A stretch of DNA of 64,000 nt from Verminephrobacter eiseniae EF01-2 (GTDB taxonomy: Bacteria > Pseudomonadota > Gammaproteobacteria > Burkholderiales > Burkholderiaceae_C): assembly GCF_000015565.1 (NCBI RefSeq), contig NC_008786.1, positions 1,178,001 through 1,242,000 on the forward strand. The letters are read 5' to 3'. Positions 38,198 through 50,095 of the stretch are shown here, in pieces (position 1 is the first letter of the stretch; every line of letters starts with the position of its first letter). Under the pieces are notes generated by a model, which was not told the origin of the DNA, ran no database searches, and was given only the letters and a program-made list of their open reading frames with translations. The translations under genes were made by a program, and so were the position numbers.

Positions 38198-39805
38198 CTA
38201 CGCCAGCACCGGATCAGCCGCCGCCGGCACCGCCGCAGCAGCAGCCACCGGCATACGGATCAGATGCTCGAACGCACTGAGCGCCGCCTTGGCCCCGTCG
38301 CCTGCGGCGATGACGATCTGCTTGTACGGCACCGTGGTGCAGTCGCCTGCGGCAAACACGCCGGGCAGGCTGGTCTGGCCCCGGGCATCGATCACGACCT
38401 CGCCGGACGGGCTCAGCGCGACCTGGCCCTTGAGCCAGTCGGTATTGGGCACCAGGCCGATCTGCACGAACACGCCATCGAGCTCCACGCCATGCTCCAG
38501 GCCGGTGGCGCGGTCCCGGAACCGGATGCCATCGACCTTGCCGCCGGCGCCCGTGATGCAGGTGGTCTGCGCGTTGGTGTGGATGCTCACGTTGGGCAGG
38601 CTCTTGAGCCGGTCGACCAGCACTGCGTCGGCCTTGAGCTGCTCGGCAAATTCGATCAGCGTGACATGGGCCACGATGCCGGCCAGATCGATCGCGGCCT
38701 CGACGCCGGAATTGCCACCGCCGATCACCGCCGTGCGTTTGCCCTTGAACAGCGGGCCATCGCAATGCGGGCAATAGGTCACGCCCTTGTTCCGGTACTC
38801 GGCCTCGCCGGGCACATTCACATTGCGCCAGCGGGCGCCGGTAGACAGGATCACCGTCCGGGCCTTGAGCGCGCCGCCATTGGCCAGTTGCACGGTGGTC
38901 AGGCCGCCGGGCTGCGCGGGCGCAACCAACTGGCCGGCGCGCTGCAGGTTCATCAGGTCCACGTCATAGGCGCGCAGATGGGCTTGCAGCGCGCTCGCAT
39001 ACCGGGGGCCGTCGGTCTGCGGCACCCCGATGTAGTTCTCTATGGCCAGCGTGTCGTTCACCTGGCCGCCAAAGCGCTCGGTGACCAGGCCGGTGCGCAG
39101 GCCCTTGCGGGCCGCATACACCGCAGCGGCAACGCCGGCAGGGCCGGCTCCGACGATGAGCATGTCATAAGGGGCCTTGGCCGATAGCCGGGCCGCGTCA
39201 CGGGCGGCGGCGCCGGTGTCGAGCCGGGCCAGGATTTCTTCCAGCATCATGCGGCCCGAGGCAAAGAACCGGCCGTTCATGAACACCGTGGGCACGGCCA
39301 TGACCTCGCGCTCGCTCACCTCCTGCCGGAAGGCGCCGCCTTCGATGACGGTGGTGCTGATCCTGGGGTTGAGCACGGCCATCAGCGTCAGGGCCTGCAC
39401 CACATCCGGGCAGTTGTGGCAATCCAGGCCCATGTAGACCTCAAAGCGCAGGTCGCCATCGAGCGCCTGCACCTGCTCGATCAGTTCCTGCCCGACCTTG
39501 GGCGGATGGCCGCCGGCCCACAGCAGGGCCAGCACCAGGGAATTGAACTCATGGCCCAGCGGCAAGCCGGCAAAGCGCAGTTGCATCTGGCTGCCGGCAC
39601 GGCGCAGGCTGAATGAGGGCTGGCGCGCATCGCTGCCGTCGGTGCGCAGATGAATCATGTCGCTGCGCAGCGCAGCGATGGTTTGCAGCAGTTCCCGCAT
39701 CTCGCGCGCGGTTTGGCTGTCGTCCAGGCAGGCCTGCAGTTCCAACGGCTGCGTCACGCGCTCCAGATAGGTGGACAGTTGGGTCTTGAGTGTTTCGTCG
39801 AGCAT
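38198..39805 (-). CDS. ahpF: Alkyl hydroperoxide reductase subunit F
   Basis: Flavoprotein disulfide reductase that passes electrons from NADH to AhpC. The 535-residue protein has an N-terminal double-thioredoxin-fold domain with the redox motif CHNCPDVVQ (Cys129/Cys132), then a thioredoxin-reductase-like part with [21 protein letters not shown], a second redox centre CPHCDGP (Cys345/Cys348), and [28 protein letters not shown]. The C-terminus ends in an Ala-rich tail. AAGGAG lies seven bases before the ATG at 39805. A strong terminator stands between this gene and ahpC. Confidence 0.95.
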   Translation of the reverse strand: MLDETLKTQLSTYLERVTQPLELQACLDDSQTAREMRELLQTIAALRSDMIHLRTDGSDARQPSFSLRRAGSQMQLRFAGLPLGHEFNSLVLALLWAGGHPPKVGQELIEQVQALDGDLRFEVYMGLDCHNCPDVVQALTLMAVLNPRISTTVIEGGAFRQEVSEREVMAVPTVFMNGRFFASGRMMLEEILARLDTGAAARDAARLSAKAPYDMLIVGAGPAGVAAAVYAARKGLRTGLVTERFGGQVNDTLAIENYIGVPQTDGPRYASALQAHLRAYDVDLMNLQRAGQLVAPAQPGGLTTVQLANGGALKARTVILSTGARWRNVNVPGEAEYRNKGVTYCPHCDGPLFKGKRTAVIGGGNSGVEAAIDLAGIVAHVTLIEFAEQLKADAVLVDRLKSLPNVSIHTNAQTTCITGAGGKVDGIRFRDRATGLEHGVELDGVFVQIGLVPNTDWLKGQVALSPSGEVVIDARGQTSLPGVFAAGDCTTVPYKQIVIAAGDGAKAALSAFEHLIRMPVAAAAAVPAAADPVLA

Positions 39806-39832
39806 GGGACGCTCCTTTGCATGGTCAGGGCG

Positions 39833-39880
39833 AAAAAAAACCGGACGGCATGGCGCCGAGGGCGCCATGACGCAGTCCGG
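39833..39880 (-). terminator. Intrinsic terminator/attenuator between ahpC and ahpF
   Basis: Read on the minus strand: outer stem CCGGAC/GTCCGG, inner stem ATGGCGCC/GGCGCCAT with a three-base loop, then eight T residues. It ends 28 bp before the ahpF start, so readthrough would set the ahpF level. Confidence 0.88.
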
Positions 39881-39903
39881 CCGGGTGCCGAATCGATCAG
39901 GCG

Positions 39904-40479
39904 TCAGATCTTGCCGACCAAGTCCAGCGAAGGCGTCAGGGTCTTGGCGCCTTCGTTCCATTTGGCGGGGCAGACCTGGCCGGGGTTGGCGGCGGTGTAC
40001 TGGGCGGCCTTGAGCTTGCGCACGGTTTCCTTGACATCGCGGGCGATCTCGTTGGAGTGGATCTCGGCGGTCTTGATCAGGCCATCGGGGTTGATGATGA
40101 AGGTGCCGCGCAGCGCCAAGCCCTCTTGCGGAATATGCACGCCGAAAGCATGGGTCAGTTGGTGGGTCGGGTCGCCGACCAAGGGGAACCGGGCCTTGCC
40201 GACGGCTGGCGAGGTTTCGTGCCACACCTTGTGCGAGAAATGCGTGTCGGTGGTGACGATGTAGACCTCGGCGCCGGCCTTCTGGAACTCGGCGTAATGC
40301 TCGGCCGCGTCTTCGATTTCGGTGGGGCAGTTGAAGGTGAAGGCGGCGGGCATGAAAATCAGCACCGACCACTTGCCCTTGAGGCTGTCGTCGGTGACTT
40401 CGATGAATTCACCCTTGCCGCCACGGTGGATGAAAGCAGTGGTCTTGAAGGGTTGGATGGGGGTATTGATCAGGGACAT
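39904..40479 (-). CDS. ahpC: Alkyl hydroperoxide reductase subunit C (2-Cys peroxiredoxin)
   Basis: Reduces hydrogen peroxide and organic peroxides. The 191-residue protein has the peroxidatic cysteine in [10 protein letters not shown] (Cys51) and the resolving cysteine in GQVCPAKW (Cys170), with GTFIINPDG between them. The residue before the peroxidatic Cys is Asn, where E. coli has Val. AGGAAACAACC precedes the ATG. A 9-bp inverted repeat lies about 70-95 bp upstream, probably in the promoter region. Confidence 0.95.
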   Translation of the reverse strand: MSLINTPIQPFKTTAFIHRGGKGEFIEVTDDSLKGKWSVLIFMPAAFTFNCPTEIEDAAEHYAEFQKAGAEVYIVTTDTHFSHKVWHETSPAVGKARFPLVGDPTHQLTHAFGVHIPQEGLALRGTFIINPDGLIKTAEIHSNEIARDVKETVRKLKAAQYTAANPGQVCPAKWNEGAKTLTPSLDLVGKI

Positions 40480-40551
40480 GGTTGTTTCCTCGAAGGGTTG
40501 ATGGACGGAGCGAAGCTGGAGTCTAGACCTTTGCAGATCATCCATCCAATG

Positions 40552-40573
40552 AATTGATTGCATTCAATCAATT
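40552..40573. promoter_or_regulatory. 9-bp inverted repeat upstream of ahpC (possible peroxide-response operator)
   Basis: AATTGATTG and CAATCAATT flank CATT, forming a perfect palindrome in an AT-rich patch 73 bp before the ahpC start. OxyR is the usual regulator of ahpC in betaproteobacteria. An ATAG about 20 bp further upstream on the minus strand gives partial agreement with the OxyR spacing, but not a full match. Confidence 0.45.
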
Positions 40574-40622
40574 GTTTATGACTATGATGACATTGCCGTG
40601 TCATAGGGCAATCGCCTTGACC

Positions 40623-41012
40623 CAAGTCCCAGGGCGGCCTCGCGCACGAGCGCATCGCGCGCAGCCTGAACATCTCCAAGGGGGCTGTGGCCAAGTACCT
40701 CGGCTTGGCCAGTGCCGCCGGAATCGATTGGAAGGCGGCGGCCGAGTTGGACGAGGCCTCGCTGGAACGCAGGCTGCCCGGACGCAGCACGAGCGAGGCG
40801 CGCGTGGTCGAGCCCCACCACGCCCTCGTGCCATCGGGTTGCGCCGCAAGGGCGTGACGTCGATGCCGTTGTGGGGTGAGTACCGCGCGGCCCATGAGGG
40901 CTGCCGCACCTCTGGCCCACACCCGGTTCTGCGGGTACTACAAGGCGTTCGCCAAGAAACCCGATTCGATGCGCCAGCACCGGCGCGCCGGCGAGAAGCT
41001 GTTCAAATTGTG
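40623..41012 (+). pseudogene. IS21-family transposase (IstA) N-terminal remnant
   Basis: The first block reads HERIARSLNISKGAVAKYLGLA then AAGIDWKAAAELDEASLERRL, matching the helix-turn-helix and following linker of IstA. A second block in another frame reads RKGVTSMPLWGEYRAAHEG, and a third RQHRRAGEKLF (cf. the IstA stretch before its catalytic VDYAG). At least two frameshifts separate them, and the catalytic domain is missing. The remnant ends at MITE copy 5. No istB is present. Confidence 0.75.
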
Positions 41013-41016
41013 CTTA

Positions 41017-41177
41017 GTGTCGCGTCACCGATCATCTGTCGGTCTGCGCTGGCCATCGAAGCGCATCGCGGCGTTGCATCGCTTGCCAATACAGCTCGGT
41101 ATGGGCTGCGCGATGCGCCTTGCGCTGCGCTCCGATGGCTGCGCGCAGCCTACGACATCTGATCCGTGACGCGACAC
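41017..41177 (-). mobile_element. MITE copy 5 (161 bp, inverted, TA on both sides)
   Basis: Same orientation as copy 4, with TA at 41015-41016 and 41178-41179. Its left neighbour is an IS21 remnant and its right neighbour an IS481-type remnant, so it lies exactly at a junction between unrelated sequences. Confidence 0.92.
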
Positions 41178-41179
41178 TA

Positions 41180-41405
41180 GGCGCTGGGCATAGAGCAGCG
41201 GCTGACCCAAGCCCAGGACGCCGAGAACCAGCGGCATGGTCGAGAGGTTCGATGGCCGCATAGCCGATGTGCTCAAGCCCCACAGGCTCAACAGCCGCGA
41301 GGACATGGAGCAACCTTGCCGCGCTACGTGGCCCTGTACAACCACCAGTTGCCGCAGTCAGCGCTGGGCCGCAAGACGCCTGTGCAGGCCATGAAGGAGT
41401 GGTAG
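41180..41405 (+). pseudogene. IS481-family transposase C-terminal remnant
   Basis: One frame reads SGMVERFDGRIADVLKPHRLNSREDMEQ and, after a frameshift near 41310, the adjacent frame reads RYVALYNHQLPQSALGRKTPVQAMKEW then a stop. Together these match the last 70 residues of IS481-type transposases, including the final catalytic-Glu helix region. The N-terminal two-thirds is absent. Confidence 0.75.
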
Positions 41406-41467
41406 AGAGCCTCCGCAACGGTTCCACGAGAGGCCATGTAATCGTCCGGGACTTTAAGTGCAAACTG

Positions 41468-41496
41468 TTGACAATCTACGATTCGTTCGCAAGAAT
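41468..41496 (+). promoter_or_regulatory. Sigma-70-type promoter upstream of the phosphonate GntR gene
   Basis: TTGACA (41468-41473), a 17-bp spacer, then AAGAAT (four of six -10 bases). It is 55 bp before the GntR start, in DNA of lower GC than its surroundings. Confidence 0.5.
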
Positions 41497-41550
41497 GGCT
41501 GCATTCAAACCAAAACAGTGCGCCGCATCAAATCAGTGCATCAGGACCCC

Positions 41551-42219
41551 ATGGAAAAGCCCAGTACCTTGCAACTGATTCAGTCACATTCACTGACGAC
41601 GATCATTCAGGAAGAGGTGGAAAAAATGATTTTGCGCGGTGAAATCAGCGTCGGCGGGCGGCTCAACGAGAGCGAAATGGCGCAGCGTTTCGGCATCAGT
41701 CGCGGCCCCATCCGCGAGGCCTTCCGCGGCCTGGAGGAGTCCGGCCTGGTGCGCCAGGAAAAAAACCGCGGCGCCTTCGTCCGCGAAATCTCCATCGCCG
41801 AAGCCGATGAAATCTACGACCTGCGCGAAGCGCTGGAAGAATTGATCGGGCGCAAGCTGGCGCAACGTATCTCCGCCGAACAACTGGCCGAACTCGAACG
41901 CCAGATCGGGCATATGGAAAAAGTCGCTGCCAGCAAGGACGCCACGCTCTATCACCCGCTCAATCTGCAATTCCATGACACGCTGGTGAGCTTCATCGGC
42001 AATGGCAAGCTGACTGCGGTCTATCGCAAACTGACCAAGGAGTTATTGCTGTTCCGCTTGCGCAGCCTGTCGGCTGTCGGCGGCATGGATGTCTCCATCG
42101 AGGAGCACCGCGAGATTTACCAGGCCATCGCCAAGCGCGATGCAGAAAAAGCCGGCGCCGTGTTGCGCCGCCATTCGGAACTCAGCCGCGCGCGCATGCA
42201 CCGCGCAATGTCTGCATGA
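41551..42219 (+). CDS. GntR/FadR-type regulator of phosphonate utilisation
   Basis: A 222-residue regulator. N-terminal winged helix: IIQEEVEKMILRGEISVGGRLNESEMAQRFGISRGPIREAFRGLEESGLV. The C-terminal FCD all-helical domain contains EADEIYDLREALEELIGRKLA and HDTLVSFIGNGKL. It sits directly before phnA-phnY in the same direction and matches the known phosphonate-utilisation-associated GntR subgroup by context. The ATG at 41551 has AGGA upstream; in-frame sequence before it is not conserved. It is now separated from phnA by MITE copy 6. Confidence 0.88.
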   Translation: MEKPSTLQLIQSHSLTTIIQEEVEKMILRGEISVGGRLNESEMAQRFGISRGPIREAFRGLEESGLVRQEKNRGAFVREISIAEADEIYDLREALEELIGRKLAQRISAEQLAELERQIGHMEKVAASKDATLYHPLNLQFHDTLVSFIGNGKLTAVYRKLTKELLLFRLRSLSAVGGMDVSIEEHREIYQAIAKRDAEKAGAVLRRHSELSRARMHRAMSA

Positions 42220-42229
42220 ATTCCAGCTA

Positions 42230-45176
<2,947 letters not shown>

Positions 45177-45198
45177 ACCACCACCGTAGAGGTTTTTC

Positions 45199-45747
45199 AT
45201 GTCACTGAGCCTGCAAGACATCCAGGCGCTATTCCGGCAACATGGCGCAACACAATACACCGGCGAACCAGTCACACAACTGGAACACGCCTTGCAAACC
45301 GCCGCACTGGCAGAGCAGGAAGAAGCGCCGCCCAGCCTGATTACCGCCAGCCTGCTGCACGATCTCGGCCACATGCTCGAAGACAACGGCGACACGCCCA
45401 CCCTGGCAGGCATAGACGATCTGCATCAATACCGCATCCTGCCCTTTCTGCGCCACCTGTTCGATGCCGACGTGCTGGAGCCTATCCGCCTGCATGTCGA
45501 CGCCAAGCGCTATCTGTGCGCACGGGAACCGGCCTATTTTTCCTCGCTGTCGGAAGACTCGGTGCGCAGCCTGAAACTGCAAGGCGGCATCTTCGATGCC
45601 GGGCAGGCCGCCGCCTTCATCGCCCTGCCCTACGCCGACGATGCCGTGCGCCTGCGGCGCTGGGACGACCTTGCCAAGCGGGCCGACTACCAGACGCCGG
45701 ACTACGACTACTTCGCGCGTTACATCGGGCGTTGCGTGCGCGCATGA
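45199..45747 (+). CDS. Phosphonate-cluster HD-domain protein (PhnZ-like)
   Basis: A 182-residue HD-superfamily protein. Metal ligands are visible in EHALQTAALAEQE, ASLLHDLGHML (the HD pair) and the later LHVDAKRYLCAREP. It resembles the HD proteins regularly found in phosphonate gene clusters and the diiron oxygenase PhnZ, which cleaves 1-hydroxy-2-aminoethylphosphonate. The PhnZ partner (an alpha-ketoglutarate dioxygenase, confusingly also called PhnY) is not present, so its substrate here is open. It lies 22 bp after the aldehyde dehydrogenase gene with AGAGG upstream. Confidence 0.85.
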   Translation: MSLSLQDIQALFRQHGATQYTGEPVTQLEHALQTAALAEQEEAPPSLITASLLHDLGHMLEDNGDTPTLAGIDDLHQYRILPFLRHLFDADVLEPIRLHVDAKRYLCAREPAYFSSLSEDSVRSLKLQGGIFDAGQAAAFIALPYADDAVRLRRWDDLAKRADYQTPDYDYFARYIGRCVRA

Positions 45748-45766
45748 TGCCCGCCGCACGCCAGCC

Positions 45767-46612
45767 ATGACACTCACGCCCGGCATCACCCTCATCATCC
45801 TGTTCGCCGCCTTGCTGCATGCCAGTTGGAATGCCTTGATCAAGAGCGGCCGTGACGTGTTGATGGACACCGCGCTGGTGGCTGCGGGAGCAACCGTGGT
45901 GGCAGCCCCCCTGCTGCTCATCTTCCCGCCGCCGGCGCTGGCAAGCTGGCCCTATCTGCTAAGCTCCAATCTGCTGCACATTGGCTATTACCTGACCCTG
46001 GTCGGCACCTATCGCGCTGGCGACATGAACCTCGGCTACCCGCTCATGCGCGGCCTCGCCCCGTTGCTGGTCGCCCTGTTTGGCGCCATCGTGCTACAGG
46101 AATCCTTAAGCCCGGCGATGTGGCTAGGCATCGCCAGCATCTCCGGCGGCATCATCAGCCTAAGCCTGCTGGCCGGCAATCTGCATCGCGGCGTCGGCAA
46201 AGTGATGATGTTCGCCCTCGCCAACGCCTGCCTGATTGCGATTTACACCATGGTCGATGCCGCCGGCGTGCGTCAGGCTGGCAATGCGGTCAACTACGTG
46301 CTGTGGATGTCCTTTCTGGAAGGTATGCCGTTTGCGCTGCTGGTGCTCTGGATGCGCCGCCACGCCTTCATTGCGCATGCGCGCCTGCACTGGCAACGCG
46401 GCATGATAGGCGGCACCTTCTCCATGCTCGCCTACGGCATCGCATTGTGGGCCATGACCAAGGCGCCAACGGCTGCCGTTGCCTCGCTGCGTGAAACCTC
46501 GGTCATCTTTGCCGCCTTCATCAGCGCCTTCCTGCTCAAGGAAAAGCTGACCGCCACGCGCTGGCTGGGCGCCGCAATGATCCTCGGCGGCATCGTCGCC
46601 TTGCGGCAATAA
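45767..46612 (+). CDS. EamA/DMT-family transporter of the phosphonate cluster
   Basis: A 281-residue inner-membrane protein with about ten helices in two EamA repeats (LLHASWNALIKSGRD near the start; EKLTATRWLGAAMILGGIVAL at the end). A member of this family is recurrent in phnA-phnY-HD clusters, so it may move a phosphonate or a breakdown product. Direction and substrate are not known. It ends the cluster; transposase debris begins 58 bp later. Confidence 0.87.
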   Translation: MTLTPGITLIILFAALLHASWNALIKSGRDVLMDTALVAAGATVVAAPLLLIFPPPALASWPYLLSSNLLHIGYYLTLVGTYRAGDMNLGYPLMRGLAPLLVALFGAIVLQESLSPAMWLGIASISGGIISLSLLAGNLHRGVGKVMMFALANACLIAIYTMVDAAGVRQAGNAVNYVLWMSFLEGMPFALLVLWMRRHAFIAHARLHWQRGMIGGTFSMLAYGIALWAMTKAPTAAVASLRETSVIFAAFISAFLLKEKLTATRWLGAAMILGGIVALRQ

Positions 46613-46669
46613 ACTGGCGCACCATCCCTCGCCTTGTATCTTTACGGTTTGATTTCGGACTGGCTCATG

Positions 46670-46969
46670 CAGCGCATTACCGCTGTACTGCAAGCGGACC
46701 AAATCAATCTTGTGCGAATGGTTCTTGTCCAAGTCGGTGTCGTCTAACACGATGTAGCCATTGGGATCGGTTTTCATCGCATCCTTGATCTGCTCCCAGG
46801 CAATCGCCGGCGTTACGTCGTCATTCTGCAAATAGCGATTGATGGCGTCATGCGAGAAATGCTGATGATGACCAGCGAGGCAGGTTTGCGTGTAATTTGC
46901 CTGCGTCGAGATGAGAAATTGGCAATAATCCGAGATTTCCCATTGGCCCCAATTTCTAATGGAAGTCAT
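46670..46969 (-). pseudogene. IS701-like transposase, N-terminal fragment
   Basis: About 100 residues: DYCQFLISTQANYTQTCLAGHHQH, AINRYLQNDDVTPAIAWEQIK, and LDDTDLDKNHSHKIDLVRLQYSGN, which matches the region around the first catalytic Asp of IS701-like transposases (DDTvLDK...LVRRQYSGN). Similarity stops at 46670, beside the end of the phosphonate cluster. Lower GC than neighbours. Confidence 0.72.
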
Positions 46970-46978
46970 TAGCGCAAG

Positions 46979-47302
46979 TTGTTGATAACATTGAGGTTTA
47001 GGGCATTTCTCACTGAATCCAGGCGAAATACGGTGATGCTGGCCTACGACCTGATGAGTTTGCTGCGCCAGGTACTACTCACAACCAGCACGGTCAAGCA
47101 CACATCGAACACGGTCCGGCACATCGTGCAAACACTGCGCCACAAATCATCCGCAAAGCCTGCTTACATCACCACGGAAAGCCGAAAATCCACCTTGCAT
47201 TTGGCGATGGCGATGCAACGGTGCGCATGGATGCAAGGCTTGTGGGATGCCGCTCAAACCTTCGATTTGCCCGCTCGGTTTTCTCCCGTTTCTTCGCCTT
47301 GA
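46979..47302 (+). pseudogene. IS1380/IS4-type transposase, C-terminal fragment
   Basis: The frame reads MLAYDLMSLLRQVLL, then a tract with HIVQTLRHK, SRKSTLHLAMAMQRCAWMQGLWDAA, which is the usual C-terminal region of IS1380-type transposases (LAYNLMSLFRQ...RxxLNLAlaxxrR.W). The catalytic core is missing. It is divergent from the IS701-like fragment, ten bases away. Confidence 0.68.
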
Positions 47303-47508
47303 GGGTTTTCCAATGGAAAATTTCGGTTCATTGCCGATGGCGCCCCGATGATCCACGGAATGCGCACAGGCATTGTGTTAGAACATGTCCACGATCTGTA
47401 GCGAGAGGCCATCAGCCCGGACAGAGCACCGGAATGTACTTCAGTGCATGACTGATCGCGATGATGTCGGCTTGCCGCACCAACTCTTTTGAATCGCGTC
47501 GGACCGAT
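47303..47508. other. Intergenic debris between transposase remnant and the DUF1177 gene
   Basis: No gene is recognised and no terminator for the DUF1177 gene is evident. Confidence 0.45.
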
Positions 47509-48450
47509 TCAATCTTGAACCGATTGGCGCCGCTGGAGATGCGCCAGGGAGCCATATAACTTCTGCAGCAAGGCGTACTCCGCAGTATCGAAGAAATGGC
47601 AGGTGCCACGTGAAAATTCCTTGGCCACCTCGACGGCGAATTTGCTGGCCAGGGCAATGTCGGTTTCATGGCTGGCCCCTGTGCCACAGCCCGGCACCAC
47701 GCTCTCCGCTGTGATGGCCACGCCCACCACCGGCGCAGCAGTGGCAATCGACGGCTGCAGGATGCTGTTGAGGTGATAGACACCATTGCCGTAGGGTGTA
47801 ATGTCCTGCGTGGTAATGGGAAACGTCACTGCAGGCTTGCCGGAGGACATCTCCATGATGCGCAGCAGGTCGTCGGAAACGCGCAGGATGTAGCCCTCCT
47901 TGACCGTCGGAGAAATCGCATACCCCTTGTGGTTGATGATGCGGTTGCCCTTGGTCGTATCAATCGACAGCACCGCATCCATCTCGGCGCTGACTTCCTG
48001 CTCGTTCATGTCTTCGGTGTCGACCGGCGAATCCATGAAGTCCACCGGTTCGTGCGGGCGGGTGGGCGCGTCCGGGCAGATATGTGTGGCAATCACAACG
48101 TCTCCCGGCAAGCTGTCACCCTGCGTTTGCATGTGCGCCAGTTTGAGCGCGGCGGCAATGGCCGCCACTGCGCCATCGGCATCCGACACCAGTCCGATGC
48201 GAGCGGGGCGCGCCCCGATGCCGCCGAGCCGCCCGACGATGCCCAGTGTAGGCGCGGTGCCATCGACGAGTTTGCCCGCTGTCCCCGGAATCACGATGCG
48301 CACGAAATCGGTTGCGCCTTTTGGTCCGCCGATCCGGGTGACAGTGACTGTTGGACGGCTGTACGCTGAAAGCAGCTCCACGACGGTTTGGCCGCTGGCA
48401 TATACCGTGTCGAGCGCTTCAAAAACTTGCAAGGTCTGGATAAGACTCAT
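47509..48450 (-). CDS. DUF1177 domain-containing protein
   Basis: A 313-residue protein with the DUF1177 layout: SLIQTLQVFEALDTVYASGQTV at the start, GIVGRLGGIGARPARIGLVSDADGA, VIATHICPDAPTRPHEPVDFM, and VVPGCGTGASHETDIALASKFA near the end. Biochemical function is not known. Conserved His/Asp/Glu residues (THICPDA, SHETD) would suit a metal-dependent peptidase-like enzyme, but that is inference. AAGGAA stands eight bases before the ATG at 48450. It follows an OPT transporter gene after 43 bp, so the two are likely co-expressed. Confidence 0.87.
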   Translation of the reverse strand: MSLIQTLQVFEALDTVYASGQTVVELLSAYSRPTVTVTRIGGPKGATDFVRIVIPGTAGKLVDGTAPTLGIVGRLGGIGARPARIGLVSDADGAVAAIAAALKLAHMQTQGDSLPGDVVIATHICPDAPTRPHEPVDFMDSPVDTEDMNEQEVSAEMDAVLSIDTTKGNRIINHKGYAISPTVKEGYILRVSDDLLRIMEMSSGKPAVTFPITTQDITPYGNGVYHLNSILQPSIATAAPVVGVAITAESVVPGCGTGASHETDIALASKFAVEVAKEFSRGTCHFFDTAEYALLQKLYGSLAHLQRRQSVQD

Positions 48451-48493
48451 GGGAGTGTTCCTTTTGGCAGGTGGACGTGATGACTCAATGGAT

Positions 48494-50095
48494 TTATTTC
48501 TTGCCGAACTTGACCACCGCGTTGAAAAAACTGAACAGCGCATCGCCCGCAATGACGCCGCCGGCGAAAACTTCCATGCCGTTGCGCACTTTGTCACCGC
48601 CGAGCCTTTCGAGCAACACGCGCAGAGCGATGCCAACTGCCACAGCCCAGCCGGCCATCGGGTTAAGGATCAGCAAGCCAGTGGCCAGCAGCACGCCGAG
48701 TTGGCGCTTAGGCCCGCCAATCCATTGAATGAGTGCGCCAGGAATGGCCCAGATAAAAAGCTGCTGCGCGATACCAGGCACCGCGCCCGCACTGATGGTG
48801 GTCGCGTACACCTTGGCCACCGGCGGCACCATGCCTTGCGAAAAATAGATGCCGTGCGCGATGTAGACCACGGGAATGGCGATGACGAAGGCCAGCATCG
48901 CGGCGATCAATTGCTGCTTGCGGCCTGCAAGCTCGAACGCCGAATCAGAACCATGGCCGCGCAGTATGAAGCCAGCCTTGAGGTCATAACCCATATCGGC
49001 AAAGGCTGGACCGGTGGCGACCGAAAAGCCGCACAACACGACCAATGCCGTCACCGGAAAACCCAACAGCAGACCCAGCAGCAAGGTGATCAGCGCCACC
49101 GCAAAGGCGGGAAACCAGCCCGCGTGCATTGCGGCGATGCCAACGATCAGTTCATGCATGAAGGCAGCGAATGCGGCATACAGGATGAAAGCGATGAGCA
49201 TGCCCATCGACATCTCGACATACAGTCCAGCCAACAGGGAGACACCGGCAGCCAGCAGGATGTAGGCCGCTGTCCCCAGGCACAAGGTGGTGCCAGCGTG
49301 GCGCTCGGCTGTGGCTTCAGCTTTCGGCGATTTTTTGATCAGTACCACGCTGATCTGCACCAACGCAACCAAACCGGCGCCGATCATTACGCCGTGAGGT
49401 ATGTAGGCTTTGTTGATATCGAACGGGATGTAGCCGCGCAGCAGCAGACCGATACCGAACATGCCCAATGCCCAAATGTTGCCGATGAATGCGGTGCCAA
49501 ACGCAGCCATCGGAATCTTGCACCATGAGCCGATGGCCCCCACCAGCATGCCAGCCCCGAGCAGTGCTGCCTGCTTTCCTCCCTTGTCGCCAGCCGCGAT
49601 GGCTTGCGCCGCTGCCACGCCCGGAGGCCATGCGCCCGAGGCCGGAAAAATTTTGGTGTCGAACAGTCGGTACAGCAAATAGCCATCCAGAAGCATGGCC
49701 AAGGAGACGCCGATGAACATCGGCATCACCAGATCAGGCCGGCCCATGAGAAAGGGAATCGCAATCGGCAGCAGCAGGCTGTTGGCAGCGCCGAAAGTTG
49801 CTGATGAGGTTGCGCTCTGCGCAAGATTCTGGAAATGGATGGAGCGGTAACCCGCCAGGATCTGAAGCGGAATCCGCGCCAGAATCATCGCCACCAACGC
49901 ACCGATGATGGACGTGTTGGGTGTGATGCCCAGTGTCACCAGCAATTGAAGACCGATCACCGCGCCAAAGACACTCAGCAGCGCCAAAAACAGCAAATTG
50001 GCGCCGGACAGCGCATGCGGGTGGAACTGCGGTGTGAAGTGTGCTGCAGTGCTGACGGAACCCTCAGGGGCGCCGGGTTGGGACGATGCTGGCAT
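48494..50095 (-). CDS. OPT/YSL-family transporter
   Basis: A 533-residue inner-membrane protein with roughly 13-15 hydrophobic helices. GLQLLVTLGITPNTSIIGALVAMIL, FQNLAQSATSSATFGAANSLLLP and SAFELAGRKQQLIAAM are consistent with the oligopeptide transporter superfamily, whose members import small peptides or metal chelates with protons. The ATG at 50095 has AAGAGG nine bases upstream; the frame is open further to 50341, but that stretch is hydrophilic and not conserved. Together with DUF1177 it forms a two-gene unit, probably for peptide uptake and processing. Confidence 0.85.
   Translation of the reverse strand: MPASSQPGAPEGSVSTAAHFTPQFHPHALSGANLLFLALLSVFGAVIGLQLLVTLGITPNTSIIGALVAMILARIPLQILAGYRSIHFQNLAQSATSSATFGAANSLLLPIAIPFLMGRPDLVMPMFIGVSLAMLLDGYLLYRLFDTKIFPASGAWPPGVAAAQAIAAGDKGGKQAALLGAGMLVGAIGSWCKIPMAAFGTAFIGNIWALGMFGIGLLLRGYIPFDINKAYIPHGVMIGAGLVALVQISVVLIKKSPKAEATAERHAGTTLCLGTAAYILLAAGVSLLAGLYVEMSMGMLIAFILYAAFAAFMHELIVGIAAMHAGWFPAFAVALITLLLGLLLGFPVTALVVLCGFSVATGPAFADMGYDLKAGFILRGHGSDSAFELAGRKQQLIAAMLAFVIAIPVVYIAHGIYFSQGMVPPVAKVYATTISAGAVPGIAQQLFIWAIPGALIQWIGGPKRQLGVLLATGLLILNPMAGWAVAVGIALRVLLERLGGDKVRNGMEVFAGGVIAGDALFSFFNAVVKFGKK

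Noticed and set aside
47604..47615. CCACGTGAAAA as a third parS
   Set aside because: Only one arm of the palindrome matches; it is inside the DUF1177 gene far from parAB.
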